From contig CAJULY010000033.1 in NCBI GenBank assembly GCA_910587185.1, forward strand, positions 1 through 14,129: a stretch of 14,129 nucleotides of DNA. The letters run 5' to 3'. Under the pieces are notes generated by a model that worked only from the letters and a program-made list of their open reading frames with translations, did no database searches and had not been told where the DNA came from. This DNA comes from an uncultured Muribaculaceae bacterium. Lineage in GTDB: Bacteria > Bacteroidota > Bacteroidia > Bacteroidales > Muribaculaceae. Each line of letters begins with the position of its first letter. The stretch's first letter is position 1. A program made the translations under genes and the position numbers. Of the stretch, positions 8,097 through 14,129 are shown in pieces.

Positions 8097-8129
8097 CGAA
8101 GTTAAAGAAAAGTTGCAAGGGATGCAAAA
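8097..8129 (-). promoter_or_regulatory. Promoter of the efflux operon
   Basis: On the minus strand TTTTG (8125-8129) is followed after exactly 20 bases by TAACTTCG (8097-8104), one base from TAnnTTTG. Transcription should start near 8090, giving a leader of about 35 bases to the ATG at 8055. It supports the shorter ATPase start. Confidence 0.65.
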
Positions 8130-8159
8130 TAAATTTATCGCAAAAAAAACGGTCAAAAA

Positions 8160-8191
8160 TTTGTTTAATCAAACACCTTCCCTTATCTTTG
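8160..8191 (+). promoter_or_regulatory. Rightward promoter of the non-coding RNA
   Basis: TTTG (8160-8163), 20 bases, then TATCTTTG (8184-8191): a full match to the Bacteroidetes promoter consensus. Start expected near 8198. It is back to back with the efflux operon promoter, with 30 bases between the two -33 boxes. Confidence 0.75.
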
Positions 8192-8197
8192 CGTTAT

Positions 8198-8487
8198 ATA
8201 AACGAAGAGTGATACAGACTCCGACTTAAGAACATTGAAATAACGGCATACCACATCAAAGTAGATTGGGAAACTCATCAAATTTACAAAAACTACCGAG
8301 ACAAGCTTAGTCAGCTGATGGCGGGCCCCATCCCCTCAGGGGGAGGCTTACGTAGCCCAGGCGGATTACAGAGGTTGGCAAGCACTCAAATCCTGTCATT
8401 CGGAGTTTCATCGCATCCTTTGATGTGGCTCCTATAAAGAAAGCTGTGACGCAAACCTCAACGTTTGCCTGTCACAGCTTCTTTTTT
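8198..8487 (+). ncRNA. Putative structured non-coding RNA, about 290 nt, class unassigned
   Basis: This stretch has its own consensus promoter and a very strong intrinsic terminator, and no protein gene of its strand follows. Visible pairings: an 11-bp perfect helix between 8251-8261 (CCACATCAAAG) and 8418-8428. Nested inside it is a 7-bp helix between 8270-8276 (GAAACTC) and 8403-8409. The core has GGGC/GCCC (8323-8326 with 8355-8358) enclosing a TCCCC/GGGGA hairpin (8331-8344). A competing 7-bp helix can form between 8218-8224 (ACTCCGA) and 8400-8406. The rod-like plan recalls 6S RNA, but no conserved 6S, tmRNA, RNase P or SRP signature was recognised. A 39-codon open frame (8318-8437) lies within but has no ribosome-binding site. 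Transcript ends are inferred from promoter and terminator. Confidence 0.6.
8441..8487 (+). terminator. Strong intrinsic terminator of the non-coding RNA
   Basis: AAGCTGTGAC (8441-8450) pairs fully with GTCACAGCTT (8471-8480), continued by GCAAAC (8451-8456) with GTTTGC (8463-8468). The loop is six bases, with a two-base bulge at 8469-8470. Six T residues (8482-8487) follow on the plus strand. The other strand has no comparable T run, so the direction is rightward. Confidence 0.88.
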
Positions 8488-8549
8488 GTTCCTTCTCCCC
8501 TATCAGACTATTCAATGCGGTGGAGTTAAGCTGAAAAGACTTGACGGAC

Positions 8550-8775
8550 GAGCCCATAGGGCGCACTGTGTTCTAACCGTATATGAAGCGCAGCGGAGTG
8601 CACGGACAAAGACGGCCCAATCCCCTCGGCGTCCCGGAGGGATGCCTCAGTGGTAGATGCTATGTCCTGTACCACAGAATCGTCCCTCCGCGACTCAATT
8701 ATTATGTATCATTGTCTGTCCGACCACTCCGCTTCGCTCCATGGCCGGTTACTTTCAGCGCGCCCTGACGGGCTC
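8550..8775. repeat. 226-base nested inverted repeat (foldback element)
   Basis: The sequence can fold back on itself almost end to end. Paired arms from outside in are: 8550-8564 with 8760-8775 (GAGCCC..GGGCGC type); TAACCG 8574-8579 with 8746-8751; 8583-8608 with 8717-8742 (22 of 26 positions complementary); GGAGGGA 8636-8642 with 8683-8689; GTGGTA 8650-8655 with 8670-8675, closing a 14-base loop. An alternative small hairpin (8628-8635 with 8639-8646) competes with the inner stem. No transposase or credible coding frame is present. It sits between the convergent RNA terminator and the TlpA-like gene. It could be a MITE- or REP-like mobile repeat or a structured RNA. The flanking bases 8488-8549 and 8776-8825 show nothing recognisable. 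Confidence 0.65.
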
Positions 8776-8825
8776 CGATGGGAAAACATGACATAGATTT
8801 CTTTAACTCAACTGCATTGATCGGA

Positions 8826-10274
8826 CTATTCGGGGTCTGCGGGAGATAGCAATGCCGAATCAATGGCTTTTATCAATGACGGAACATCCTCCGACTCCGA
8901 GAAACGGCGACGCACCAAGCGTCCTTCGCTGTCAAACAGTGCCACATTTGGAATGACGAGGTAGCCGTCACTGCCGAATTTCGAATAAATTTCCTGTTTG
9001 AGGGCGGGAGTCATGATCAGATGATTTCCTTTCAGGCCGTAAGACCTGACAAGTTTTCTCACTGCAGTCTCGCGGTCGCCCCCCTCATCAATGGAAATAT
9101 AAAGCAGTTCCAGGCCTTTCTCTTTTGCGAATTCACGAACAAGGTCAGCATCCTCGAAACTCTTTCGGCACGGACCGCACCATGTGGCCCAGACATCAAC
9201 AATAACCGGTTTGCCCCGGAACTTCCCTATTATCGAGTCAAGTGTGAAATTCTCGGCGGTTTCAATGAACCGCATATCGGGATCCTCTTTCGAAGAGGAA
9301 TTGACGGCGACATTTTTAGAGACAGCGGACTCTAAGAAAGGAGACACGGCGCTCGCGGGATATAGTTTCGAGAACTCAGCATACAGACTGTCAAGGCCCG
9401 CAGAAAAACGGGCATCCTTCGTGTCCTTATAGATCAGATTCGCCAGCAGAGACTCGCGGGCTTTCCCCGCGTAGTTTCTTGCGTAAAAATCAAACTGTTT
9501 TTTCAACCGAGCTTCCTCGCCCGCTTCCCAAATCTTGTTCAGTTCATTTTCCGACAACCGTTTGCTCCAGTCGGAAGAAGCCACGTCGGCGAACCGCAGA
9601 GAAAGAGCATTCGCTTCATTGCCAAGATCGGCCCAACGGGTCAATCTCTTATCGGCTTCAACCCACGCGGCCATTTCGGGGGACAGATTCTCACAGGAGT
9701 CAAGGTTGGATGTCCGGCCAAAAAATATCTGATTCCAGAAATATAATGTGTTCAACGCCATTTCCTGTCGCAAAGCGGTGCGAAGAGGCTCTCGTACCCG
9801 GTCAATGACATTGACGAGACTGTCGGTAAAATTCATGATTTTACGTTCGGCCGACACAGCCACACTGTCGCTTCTCAGGGACAAGGGATCGCCACTGCGG
9901 GTGACATATTTCACGAAGAGATCATAGGGCGCTTCGGCTGCACCGACTGCAGCCCTTTCAATCTCATCCTGTCCATAGAGGTCAAACAGGATGTCGGCAC
10001 AGGGATTGATGCTCAGATGTCCCGTGGGGCTGACAGGATAGACGGAAACACTTCGCGGGGCGTTTGGGGGAATGTCGCCTTCGACAAACATGAAAATATG
10101 TTCGAGAGAAGCGCCGGAGAAATCAAAGGCGACAGAGCTGTCACGATTGAAGGTTAAGGGCTGCTGAAGCGGAAGCATTATGCCGTCAAACGACCGGCTG
10201 ACCTCCACATTATTCTTTCCATCGAGATTGCGTGCAGTGACAGTGAATGTTTTTGTTTGGGCGTTTCCGGCCAA
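8826..10274 (-). CDS. TlpA-like thioredoxin-fold protein, 5' end interrupted by a stop codon
   Basis: From the TTG at 10274 the frame gives 482 residues. The C-terminal third is a thioredoxin/TlpA domain with active site WATWCGPC (CxxC at 366-369), a preceding FRGKPVIVDVWA strand and the cis-proline in LVIPNVALF (P442). Such proteins are periplasmic thiol-disulfide reductases or chaperones in Bacteroidetes. The N-terminal 330 residues are an unassigned, partly helical region. The true start is problematic. In the same frame upstream, 10275-10325 encodes what looks like the rest of a signal peptide (VIFSAIFTSCALLAGNAQ) preceded by ATG-TTG-TCA-AAA, but a TAA at 10311-10313 interrupts it. Without it the protein would lack an export signal. 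Possible explanations are a nonsense mutation, initiation at the ATT codon 10305-10307, readthrough or a sequencing error. A TATTTTTG -7-like box (10349-10356) lies upstream without a clear -33. Confidence 0.85.
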   Translation of the reverse strand: MAGNAQTKTFTVTARNLDGKNNVEVSRSFDGIMLPLQQPLTFNRDSSVAFDFSGASLEHIFMFVEGDIPPNAPRSVSVYPVSPTGHLSINPCADILFDLYGQDEIERAAVGAAEAPYDLFVKYVTRSGDPLSLRSDSVAVSAERKIMNFTDSLVNVIDRVREPLRTALRQEMALNTLYFWNQIFFGRTSNLDSCENLSPEMAAWVEADKRLTRWADLGNEANALSLRFADVASSDWSKRLSENELNKIWEAGEEARLKKQFDFYARNYAGKARESLLANLIYKDTKDARFSAGLDSLYAEFSKLYPASAVSPFLESAVSKNVAVNSSSKEDPDMRFIETAENFTLDSIIGKFRGKPVIVDVWATWCGPCRKSFEDADLVREFAKEKGLELLYISIDEGGDRETAVRKLVRSYGLKGNHLIMTPALKQEIYSKFGSDGYLVIPNVALFDSEGRLVRRRFSESEDVPSLIKAIDSALLSPADPE

Positions 10275-10325
10275 AAGTGCGCAAGATGTAAATATCGCGC
10301 TAAAAATTACTTATTTTGACAACAT
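10275..10325 (-). pseudogene. Signal-peptide start of the TlpA-like gene with in-frame TAA
   Basis: Reading the minus strand from the ATG at 10323-10325 gives M-L-S-K-stop-V-I-F-S-A-I-F-T-S-C-A-L-L-A-G, continuous in frame with the 482-residue protein. The residues after the stop form the hydrophobic core and cleavage region of a signal peptide (AGNAQ), and the lysine before it gives the expected positive N-region. A single-base change in codon 5 (for example from AAA or CAA) would explain the defect. Confidence 0.6.
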
Positions 10326-10441
10326 GACTTCAAAGATTATGTTTTTTGCAAAAATATATATTTTTCCGCTATTTCACCCTCCCCAATTAACACATCTTCA
10401 CACATCACTTTCATTAAATGGATTCATAAGATCCCGGACTC

Positions 10442-10888
10442 TCAAGAATTTACAATGATTTCAGGATTAATTTGCTGAAGTCTGCTGATGAAAGCGTCTC
10501 TATCCTTGGGCGATATCTGCAACGGAATCGAACTTTTCAATACTGAACGATCAGTGAACGAGATCGACACTCTACGGCGTGACAATCCGGCGGTCGAGGA
10601 GTACCCTACACTCTTCCTCACCTCCTTTATTTTCCCGATCGGGAATCTGTGGGGGCGAAAGAACTGATATACGATAAGCTGATCACCTGATATGACATAC
10701 CAACATCCTAACAACATAACCGCGCAAATCAAAGTCACTCCTCCGCCATAGAACATAGCGAACCACCAATACATACCGACTGATGCCGCCCAAACCACTG
10801 CGAGAGCCAAAACTACGCAACACAGCAACCACCAATCGATCCTTGAGCGGTATATAGTCTTCTTATTACTTTCCATTCCGTTTTCCAT
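10442..10888 (-). CDS. Small membrane protein with bacterial PH-like domain
   Basis: A 148-residue protein with two hydrophobic helices (about 19-37 and 44-63), then a cytoplasmic C-terminal region. That region resembles the short bacterial PH-domain family typified by YyaB-like proteins: YVISGDQLIVYQFFRP, PIGKIKEVRKS, and the ending ISPKDRDAFISRLQQINPEI. The assignment is from pattern memory, so moderate. The start could be the ATG at 10888 or the second ATG at 10876. It stands alone between the TlpA-like and protease-like genes, with about 110 bases on each side and no clear promoter or terminator. Function unknown; such domains often mediate membrane-associated binding. Confidence 0.75.
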   Translation of the reverse strand: MENGMESNKKTIYRSRIDWWLLCCVVLALAVVWAASVGMYWWFAMFYGGGVTLICAVMLLGCWYVISGDQLIVYQFFRPHRFPIGKIKEVRKSVGYSSTAGLSRRRVSISFTDRSVLKSSIPLQISPKDRDAFISRLQQINPEIIVNS

Positions 10889-11001
10889 ACATCACCGTGC
10901 TTTTACACTATCAGACGCGACAATAAGCAAATAATTTCATAATACTGAAATTTTTCTACGATAATTCATCTATGGTTTCCGGGAGCCAGAGATGCACAGC
11001 T

Positions 11002-12477
11002 TCATAAGTCGGGATTGGCCGGAGCGTTGGGATCGATCAACCCACGGCCTATACCAATCGCAATAATACCCGCAGCCTGCATCAGGGACAATCCTTTAGG
11101 TTTTGCGAAACGGAAAGAGGGCACGTCATATCGAGGCAATACAAAAGCGGAAACGTGCCGGGGATATGTGGTCAATACAAAATCAACGAGATTAAATCTG
11201 ATTTTATCAAACTGAATAAGAGTCTTTATGCCTAAGTTACAGCTAAAATCCATTGCGGCAGAAGATTGAGATGTCTCAACCACGAGTCCTTGTATTCCGA
11301 TAGTGTGATCGCCCAAACTTACAGGCATATTTTTGACCCTGTAACATAAAGATTCAACGACACCTCCAAGACCGCCCCTACGAATCGTATCAGCTTCAGC
11401 GTTCGTCATAATGAATTCCTTGTTGGCATCAAAAAACGAAACACCTAATGTGCCGTAAGAGGCATCCCCGGTGTCGATATTCATCAAGACCGGATCATTC
11501 AATACACGCCCGACGCAATTTAAAGTCATGCCTTTGCCAAAGCACATATTTGGAGCGACATTAATTCTTTCAGGGGCTATGGAAGGTATCGTAATTTCAT
11601 CATTGGTAAAATCCAAAGTCACATCCTTTAATTGAAGCATCAGTTCACTTCCAAGAATGATGCTGAAATGATGAGTGAATTGATCTGCTTTGGCATTTCC
11701 GGTCTTAAAATCAATGATGACAAACGGCACATCGGTTACGGTAATGTTTCCGATCCGAACCTCCTTTGCTATGGCATAGCGACCTGTGCGTTGACCGATA
11801 CCTGCCGCTGTGACATATCCGTCGATAGGAATAAGATTGAACTTCCGGGCAAGTGAATCAGAAATCATATTGACTCCGGCGCCTGTGTCGAACGTAATAT
11901 CTGCAGTGTCGCCATTGATGGTGCTGTTTTCAAGGTGTATAAGAACGGAACCGTATTTATCCTCACCGACCGGAACAATTTTGAACGGAATACGACCGAC
12001 AGATTCCGCAAAACTGATGCCATAAGGCTTGTAAGCTGACAATGCGTCATATTTCGAGGCCATTTGATCCAACGATGCAAGCCAGGTCGAATCAAGATGC
12101 TGGCGGGTAGCTTCAAGAATTGTTTTTGCCAGGTCAGAAGCCTGCCGGTTATATCCTACCCGACCTAAATCGGTGGCGAACATTACGGTAGAACTCAGCA
12201 GATTTCCGAGATCAAGCGAAGAGGAATGTTCCTTGAACAATTGGTCGAAAGCCGGAATGGAAATATCGGGACGATTGAGACGATTGCCGATCAGACAGCG
12301 CGAAAATACTTCGAGGAAAGGCATTATTGAATCTTTGGGCGCAACGTTATATATGGAATCCAACGCGAACCAATCGCCGGTGTTCATGGCATTGGCAAGC
12401 CGTTCATTATAAGACTGAGCGAAACTTGCAAATGCAAATGACAACGCTATCAACGAGACAAAAAAATTCTTTACCAT
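11002..12477 (-). CDS. Secreted aspartyl-protease-like protein with two DTG motifs
   Basis: A 491-residue protein with a clear signal peptide (MVKNFFVSLIALSFAFASFA, cleavage after A20). Residues 21-150 are helical and unassigned. Two retropepsin-like lobes follow. Lobe one has TFDTGAG (D197) with IILGSELM (273-280); lobe two has NIDTGDASYG (D335) with a later NLG (414-416). In related Bacteroidetes proteins a DTG strand followed by an ILG-type strand marks the active-site fold, so this chain may form an active pseudodimer by itself. A C-terminal stretch of small hydrophobic residues (467-479, LMQAAGIIAIGIG) precedes a Pro/Asn-rich end. Catalysis is inferred, not shown. It is transcribed from its own promoter and is likely periplasmic or exported. 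Confidence 0.85.
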   Translation of the reverse strand: MVKNFFVSLIALSFAFASFAQSYNERLANAMNTGDWFALDSIYNVAPKDSIMPFLEVFSRCLIGNRLNRPDISIPAFDQLFKEHSSSLDLGNLLSSTVMFATDLGRVGYNRQASDLAKTILEATRQHLDSTWLASLDQMASKYDALSAYKPYGISFAESVGRIPFKIVPVGEDKYGSVLIHLENSTINGDTADITFDTGAGVNMISDSLARKFNLIPIDGYVTAAGIGQRTGRYAIAKEVRIGNITVTDVPFVIIDFKTGNAKADQFTHHFSIILGSELMLQLKDVTLDFTNDEITIPSIAPERINVAPNMCFGKGMTLNCVGRVLNDPVLMNIDTGDASYGTLGVSFFDANKEFIMTNAEADTIRRGGLGGVVESLCYRVKNMPVSLGDHTIGIQGLVVETSQSSAAMDFSCNLGIKTLIQFDKIRFNLVDFVLTTYPRHVSAFVLPRYDVPSFRFAKPKGLSLMQAAGIIAIGIGRGLIDPNAPANPDL

Positions 12478-12498
12478 AAGCTAAATGATTATCAGTCC

Positions 12499-12529
12499 CA
12501 AAGATAGCGATAATTTCCGGAATATCACA
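12499..12529 (-). promoter_or_regulatory. Promoter of the aspartyl-protease-like gene
   Basis: On the minus strand TATCTTTG (12499-12506) is a perfect -7 box. A degenerate -33 (TGTG, 12526-12529) lies 19 bases upstream. The expected start near 12492 leaves a leader of only about 15 bases before the ATG at 12477. Confidence 0.55.
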
Positions 12530-12619
12530 CTCCTTGCTCGAATAATAACAAGAATATAGTCATTTGGGAGAATTTATCTATGAGACTGATTTAAGTAATT
12601 CCATAAAGTATTATTTCCT

Positions 12620-12793
12620 TCAGAGACCGAAATAGAAAGGACAGAAGAGAATGACGGCGATCAGCAATCCGATTAGATAGCGAAGAAAACGATAGCGGAC
12701 TTTATTTTTCAACCAAGAGGACCCGGCGATGCCGATCCCAATGAATGTTGAGACCATAGCCGTGATAACAGAGAGAAAGATTCCGAATTCCAT
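12620..12793 (-). CDS. Small two-helix membrane protein, 57 residues
   Basis: An ATG at 12793 opens a 57-codon frame ending in TGA at 12620. The product has a hydrophobic helix (about 3-25, FGIFLSVITAMVSTFIGIGI), a basic loop (WLKNKVRYRFLR, 27-38) and a second helix (39-57). The loop charges suggest a hairpin with both ends outside and the loop in the cytoplasm. No family was recognised. It lies about 90 bases after the next small membrane protein gene, on the same strand, and a perfect 8-bp inverted repeat sits just upstream of its start. The coherent membrane-hairpin composition argues for a real gene; transcription is unproven. Confidence 0.55.
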   Translation of the reverse strand: MEFGIFLSVITAMVSTFIGIGIAGSSWLKNKVRYRFLRYLIGLLIAVILFCPFYFGL

Positions 12794-12803
12794 AGATGTA
12801 ACC

Positions 12804-12826
12804 GTTTGTTACCTATTATAACAAAC
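12804..12826. repeat. Perfect 8-bp inverted repeat upstream of the 57-residue protein
   Basis: GTTTGTTA (12804-12811) and TAACAAAC (12819-12826) are perfect complements around a 7-base spacer. The repeat lies 11 bases before the small gene's ATG. It has no T run on either side, so it is more likely an operator or an mRNA leader hairpin than a terminator. Confidence 0.45.
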
Positions 12827-12883
12827 TGATTATAAAATATGTTGAGGGTGTATCAGTCGAAATAACGGCAACCGCGCCGGCGA

Positions 12884-13165
12884 TCAGTTTCCACGTATAT
12901 ATGCGGAGTTGACCCTATAGACAAGGATAGCGACCAGAATAACGAAAACAATCGCACAGACTCCGGCGCATCCTCGCATAAACATCATCGTTGTCCACGA
13001 GATTGAATCATGGAGAAATATTGTTGCGAACAATAATAAAATGGCTATTACAATAACAGTCATAGCTATATATTTCAGGCGACGGTTGACGCGTGTACGA
13101 TAAAGGCGATCGGTCTCTTCCTTATAATTACTATAAAGCTTCCTTCTTTCTTCCTTGTCTCTCAT
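12884..13165 (-). CDS. Hypothetical two-helix membrane protein
   Basis: A 93-residue protein from the ATG at 13165; a GTG codon directly before it is a less likely start. A charged N-terminal segment (RDKEERRKLYSNYKEETDRL, about 2-21) and a basic patch (about 24-32) precede two hydrophobic helices (about 33-51 and 63-84), with a short polar tail. The topology predicts a cytoplasmic helical N-terminus on an inner-membrane hairpin. No family was recognised. It begins 63 bases after the stop of the SH3-like secreted protein, with no clear promoter between them, so co-transcription is possible. The 57-residue membrane protein follows downstream. Confidence 0.7.
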   Translation of the reverse strand: MRDKEERRKLYSNYKEETDRLYRTRVNRRLKYIAMTVIVIAILLLFATIFLHDSISWTTMMFMRGCAGVCAIVFVILVAILVYRVNSAYIRGN

Positions 13166-13228
13166 CACTGTCTTTTTGATTTATTTAATTAATGAAAAGA
13201 CTAAAATGCAACACTTCTTCATCAGGTC

Positions 13229-14002
13229 TCAATAAGTTCCAAGATAGGACCCGTCGAAAAAGACCGTCAGTGAGGTCGGAGCCTTCACAGCGTGGTTCAG
13301 AATCTGACGGATTGTTGCATCGGAGAGCTTTTCAAGAACCGGTCCCTCGAAATCCTTTTCAGAAGAATTGCAGTACATGAGCATCACTCCATATTCGTTC
13401 GCCTTAAAGCAAGTCTCCCCTGAAGTTTCCTCGATGCCGGAAATGCTGAACAGATAGGGGCATACCAATTGTCTTTCAGTGAGTTTTCCGATATAGAAAC
13501 TGTATTCGTCATTCATCATATCGGCAACGTAATAGATCACCATGTCGTTTCCTACCGATCGAAGATTTTGGGCGTTTTCATTTATTACTGAAATCGTTAT
13601 CGGTCGTATCTCAGATTTGGTACAGTATTGTGCGGACACCCAGCCGTTCTGGAAAGTATCGTTCATTACCGGCCCACGGCCATAGATCTCATACCATCCT
13701 TTTGTTTCGGAAACCAGAGGCGCTATCCCGGTAAATTTATCGGCAATTATGGATCCACCGGTTTTTCCGGAGGACCAGTAGGTGTAATACTGGACAGGGA
13801 CATCGTAATCCTCGATTTTCGCCTCGTTATACACGGCCCGCGGCGCTGTAGCCGATGGAGCTTTGCGGATATTCACACCTGTCTCAGCCTCACATTTCAC
13901 AACTTCCGTAAATCTCGGAGCGGTGACTTCGAATTTTTCCGGCACCGCGGCTAACGCCGAAAACGACAATACCACAGCCGCAACGATCAAGATAGTCTTC
14001 AT
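13229..14002 (-). CDS. Secreted protein with N-terminal SH3-like region
   Basis: A 257-residue protein from the ATG at 14002, with a typical signal peptide (MKTILIVAAVVLSFSALA, cleavage near 18-19). Residues 41-127 show the pattern of a bacterial SH3-like domain: GVNIRKAPS (42-50), KGWYEIY (101-107) and NGWVSAQYC (119-127). SH3-like domains of this kind often bind cell-wall or periplasmic ligands. The C-terminal half (about 130-257) is unassigned; five cysteines (37, 127, 181, 198, 211) could form disulfides in the periplasm. An upstream in-frame GTG at 14029 lies in the promoter -7 box and is rejected. Catalytic function is not evident. Confidence 0.8.
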   Translation of the reverse strand: MKTILIVAAVVLSFSALAAVPEKFEVTAPRFTEVVKCEAETGVNIRKAPSATAPRAVYNEAKIEDYDVPVQYYTYWSSGKTGGSIIADKFTGIAPLVSETKGWYEIYGRGPVMNDTFQNGWVSAQYCTKSEIRPITISVINENAQNLRSVGNDMVIYYVADMMNDEYSFYIGKLTERQLVCPYLFSISGIEETSGETCFKANEYGVMLMYCNSSEKDFEGPVLEKLSDATIRQILNHAVKAPTSLTVFFDGSYLGTY

Positions 14003-14028
14003 AATAAGCGCAGTAAAAAGATGATTCA

Positions 14029-14059
14029 CAAAGTTAACGATTTACAATAGATTCAGCAA
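14029..14059 (-). promoter_or_regulatory. Promoter of the SH3-like secreted protein gene
   Basis: On the minus strand TTG (14057-14059), 20 bases, then TAACTTTG (14029-14036) match the Bacteroidetes consensus. Transcription should begin near 14021, about 20 bases before the ATG at 14002. Nothing else was recognised between 14060 and the right edge. Confidence 0.75.
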
Positions 14060-14129
14060 GATGATCATGAATAAATCCAGGGCTGGCGCATGAGATTTAA
14101 CTTTCCTTAAAAACCTTGAGTAAATAGTC

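Noticed and set aside
8360..8420. tRNA-like segment (GGTTGGCAAGCA followed by TTTCATC)
   Set aside because: The arms do not pair as acceptor, anticodon and T stems, so no tRNA is supported.
8198..8440. Assigning the RNA as tmRNA, RNase P or 6S RNA
   Set aside because: No tag-coding frame ending in ALAA, no RNase P conserved core and no clear 6S central bubble could be identified by eye, so the class is left open.
8465..8656. 63-codon plus-strand open frame across the RNA terminator and the foldback element
   Set aside because: It starts inside the terminator stem and runs through paired arms of the inverted repeat; the base pattern is explained by structure.
10349..10380. Confident promoter for the TlpA-like gene
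   Set aside because: A TATTTTTG box is present but no TTG element lies 19-21 bases upstream, so it is only mentioned within the gene entry.
1..14129. CRISPR array, rRNA, tRNA, integrase or transposase genes
   Set aside because: None of the expected repeats, motifs or domains was seen on either strand.

Overview
The window looks like chromosomal DNA of a gut-type Bacteroidales bacterium, possibly near Muribaculaceae (inferred, not proven). The clues are promoters of the Bacteroidetes form (TTTG, about 20 bases, TAnnTTTG), few clear Shine-Dalgarno sites, short 5' leaders, and families common in that phylum (TlpA-like proteins with large N-terminal regions, Crp/Fnr regulators, split MacB-like exporters with their own TolC). 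All protein genes lie on the minus strand. The only convincing plus-strand unit is a non-coding RNA near the middle.

Layout, left to right (minus-strand transcription runs right to left). 97-2130: two-gene operon of a Crp/Fnr-type regulator followed 12 bases later by a DEAD-box helicase with a DbpA-type RNA-binding domain; the regulator promoter carries three copies of a 10-base repeat. 2278-2316: intrinsic terminator closing the next operon. 2355-8055: complete tripartite efflux operon transcribed as ATPase, permease A, permease B, membrane fusion protein, TolC-like outer membrane protein, with overlapping or very tight junctions. 8097-8191: divergent promoters, one leftward for the efflux operon and one rightward for a roughly 290-nt RNA that ends in a very strong terminator (8441-8487). 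8550-8775: a 226-base nested inverted repeat with no gene. 8826-10325: a TlpA-like thioredoxin protein whose signal-peptide region is interrupted by an in-frame stop codon. 10442-10888: small membrane protein with a bacterial PH-like domain. 11002-12477: secreted aspartyl-protease-like protein with two DTG motifs. 12620-13165: two small two-helix membrane proteins, one of only 57 residues. 13229-14002: secreted protein with an SH3-like region.

How the parts fit. The five efflux genes encode every layer of an export machine: cytoplasmic ATPase, two inner-membrane FtsX/MacB-type permeases, a periplasmic adaptor and an outer-membrane channel. The regulator-helicase pair suggests coupling of an environmental or metabolic signal to RNA or ribosome remodelling. 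The right-hand third is mostly envelope proteins of unknown role. Several long open frames begin with TTG or GTG upstream of, or inside, clear promoter elements; internal ATG starts were chosen there.

Most worth a second look: the stand-alone RNA with mutually exclusive long-range pairings, the 226-base foldback element beside it, the nonsense codon in the TlpA-like gene, and the triple repeat at the regulator promoter. No CRISPR array, tRNA, rRNA, transposase or phage gene was seen.
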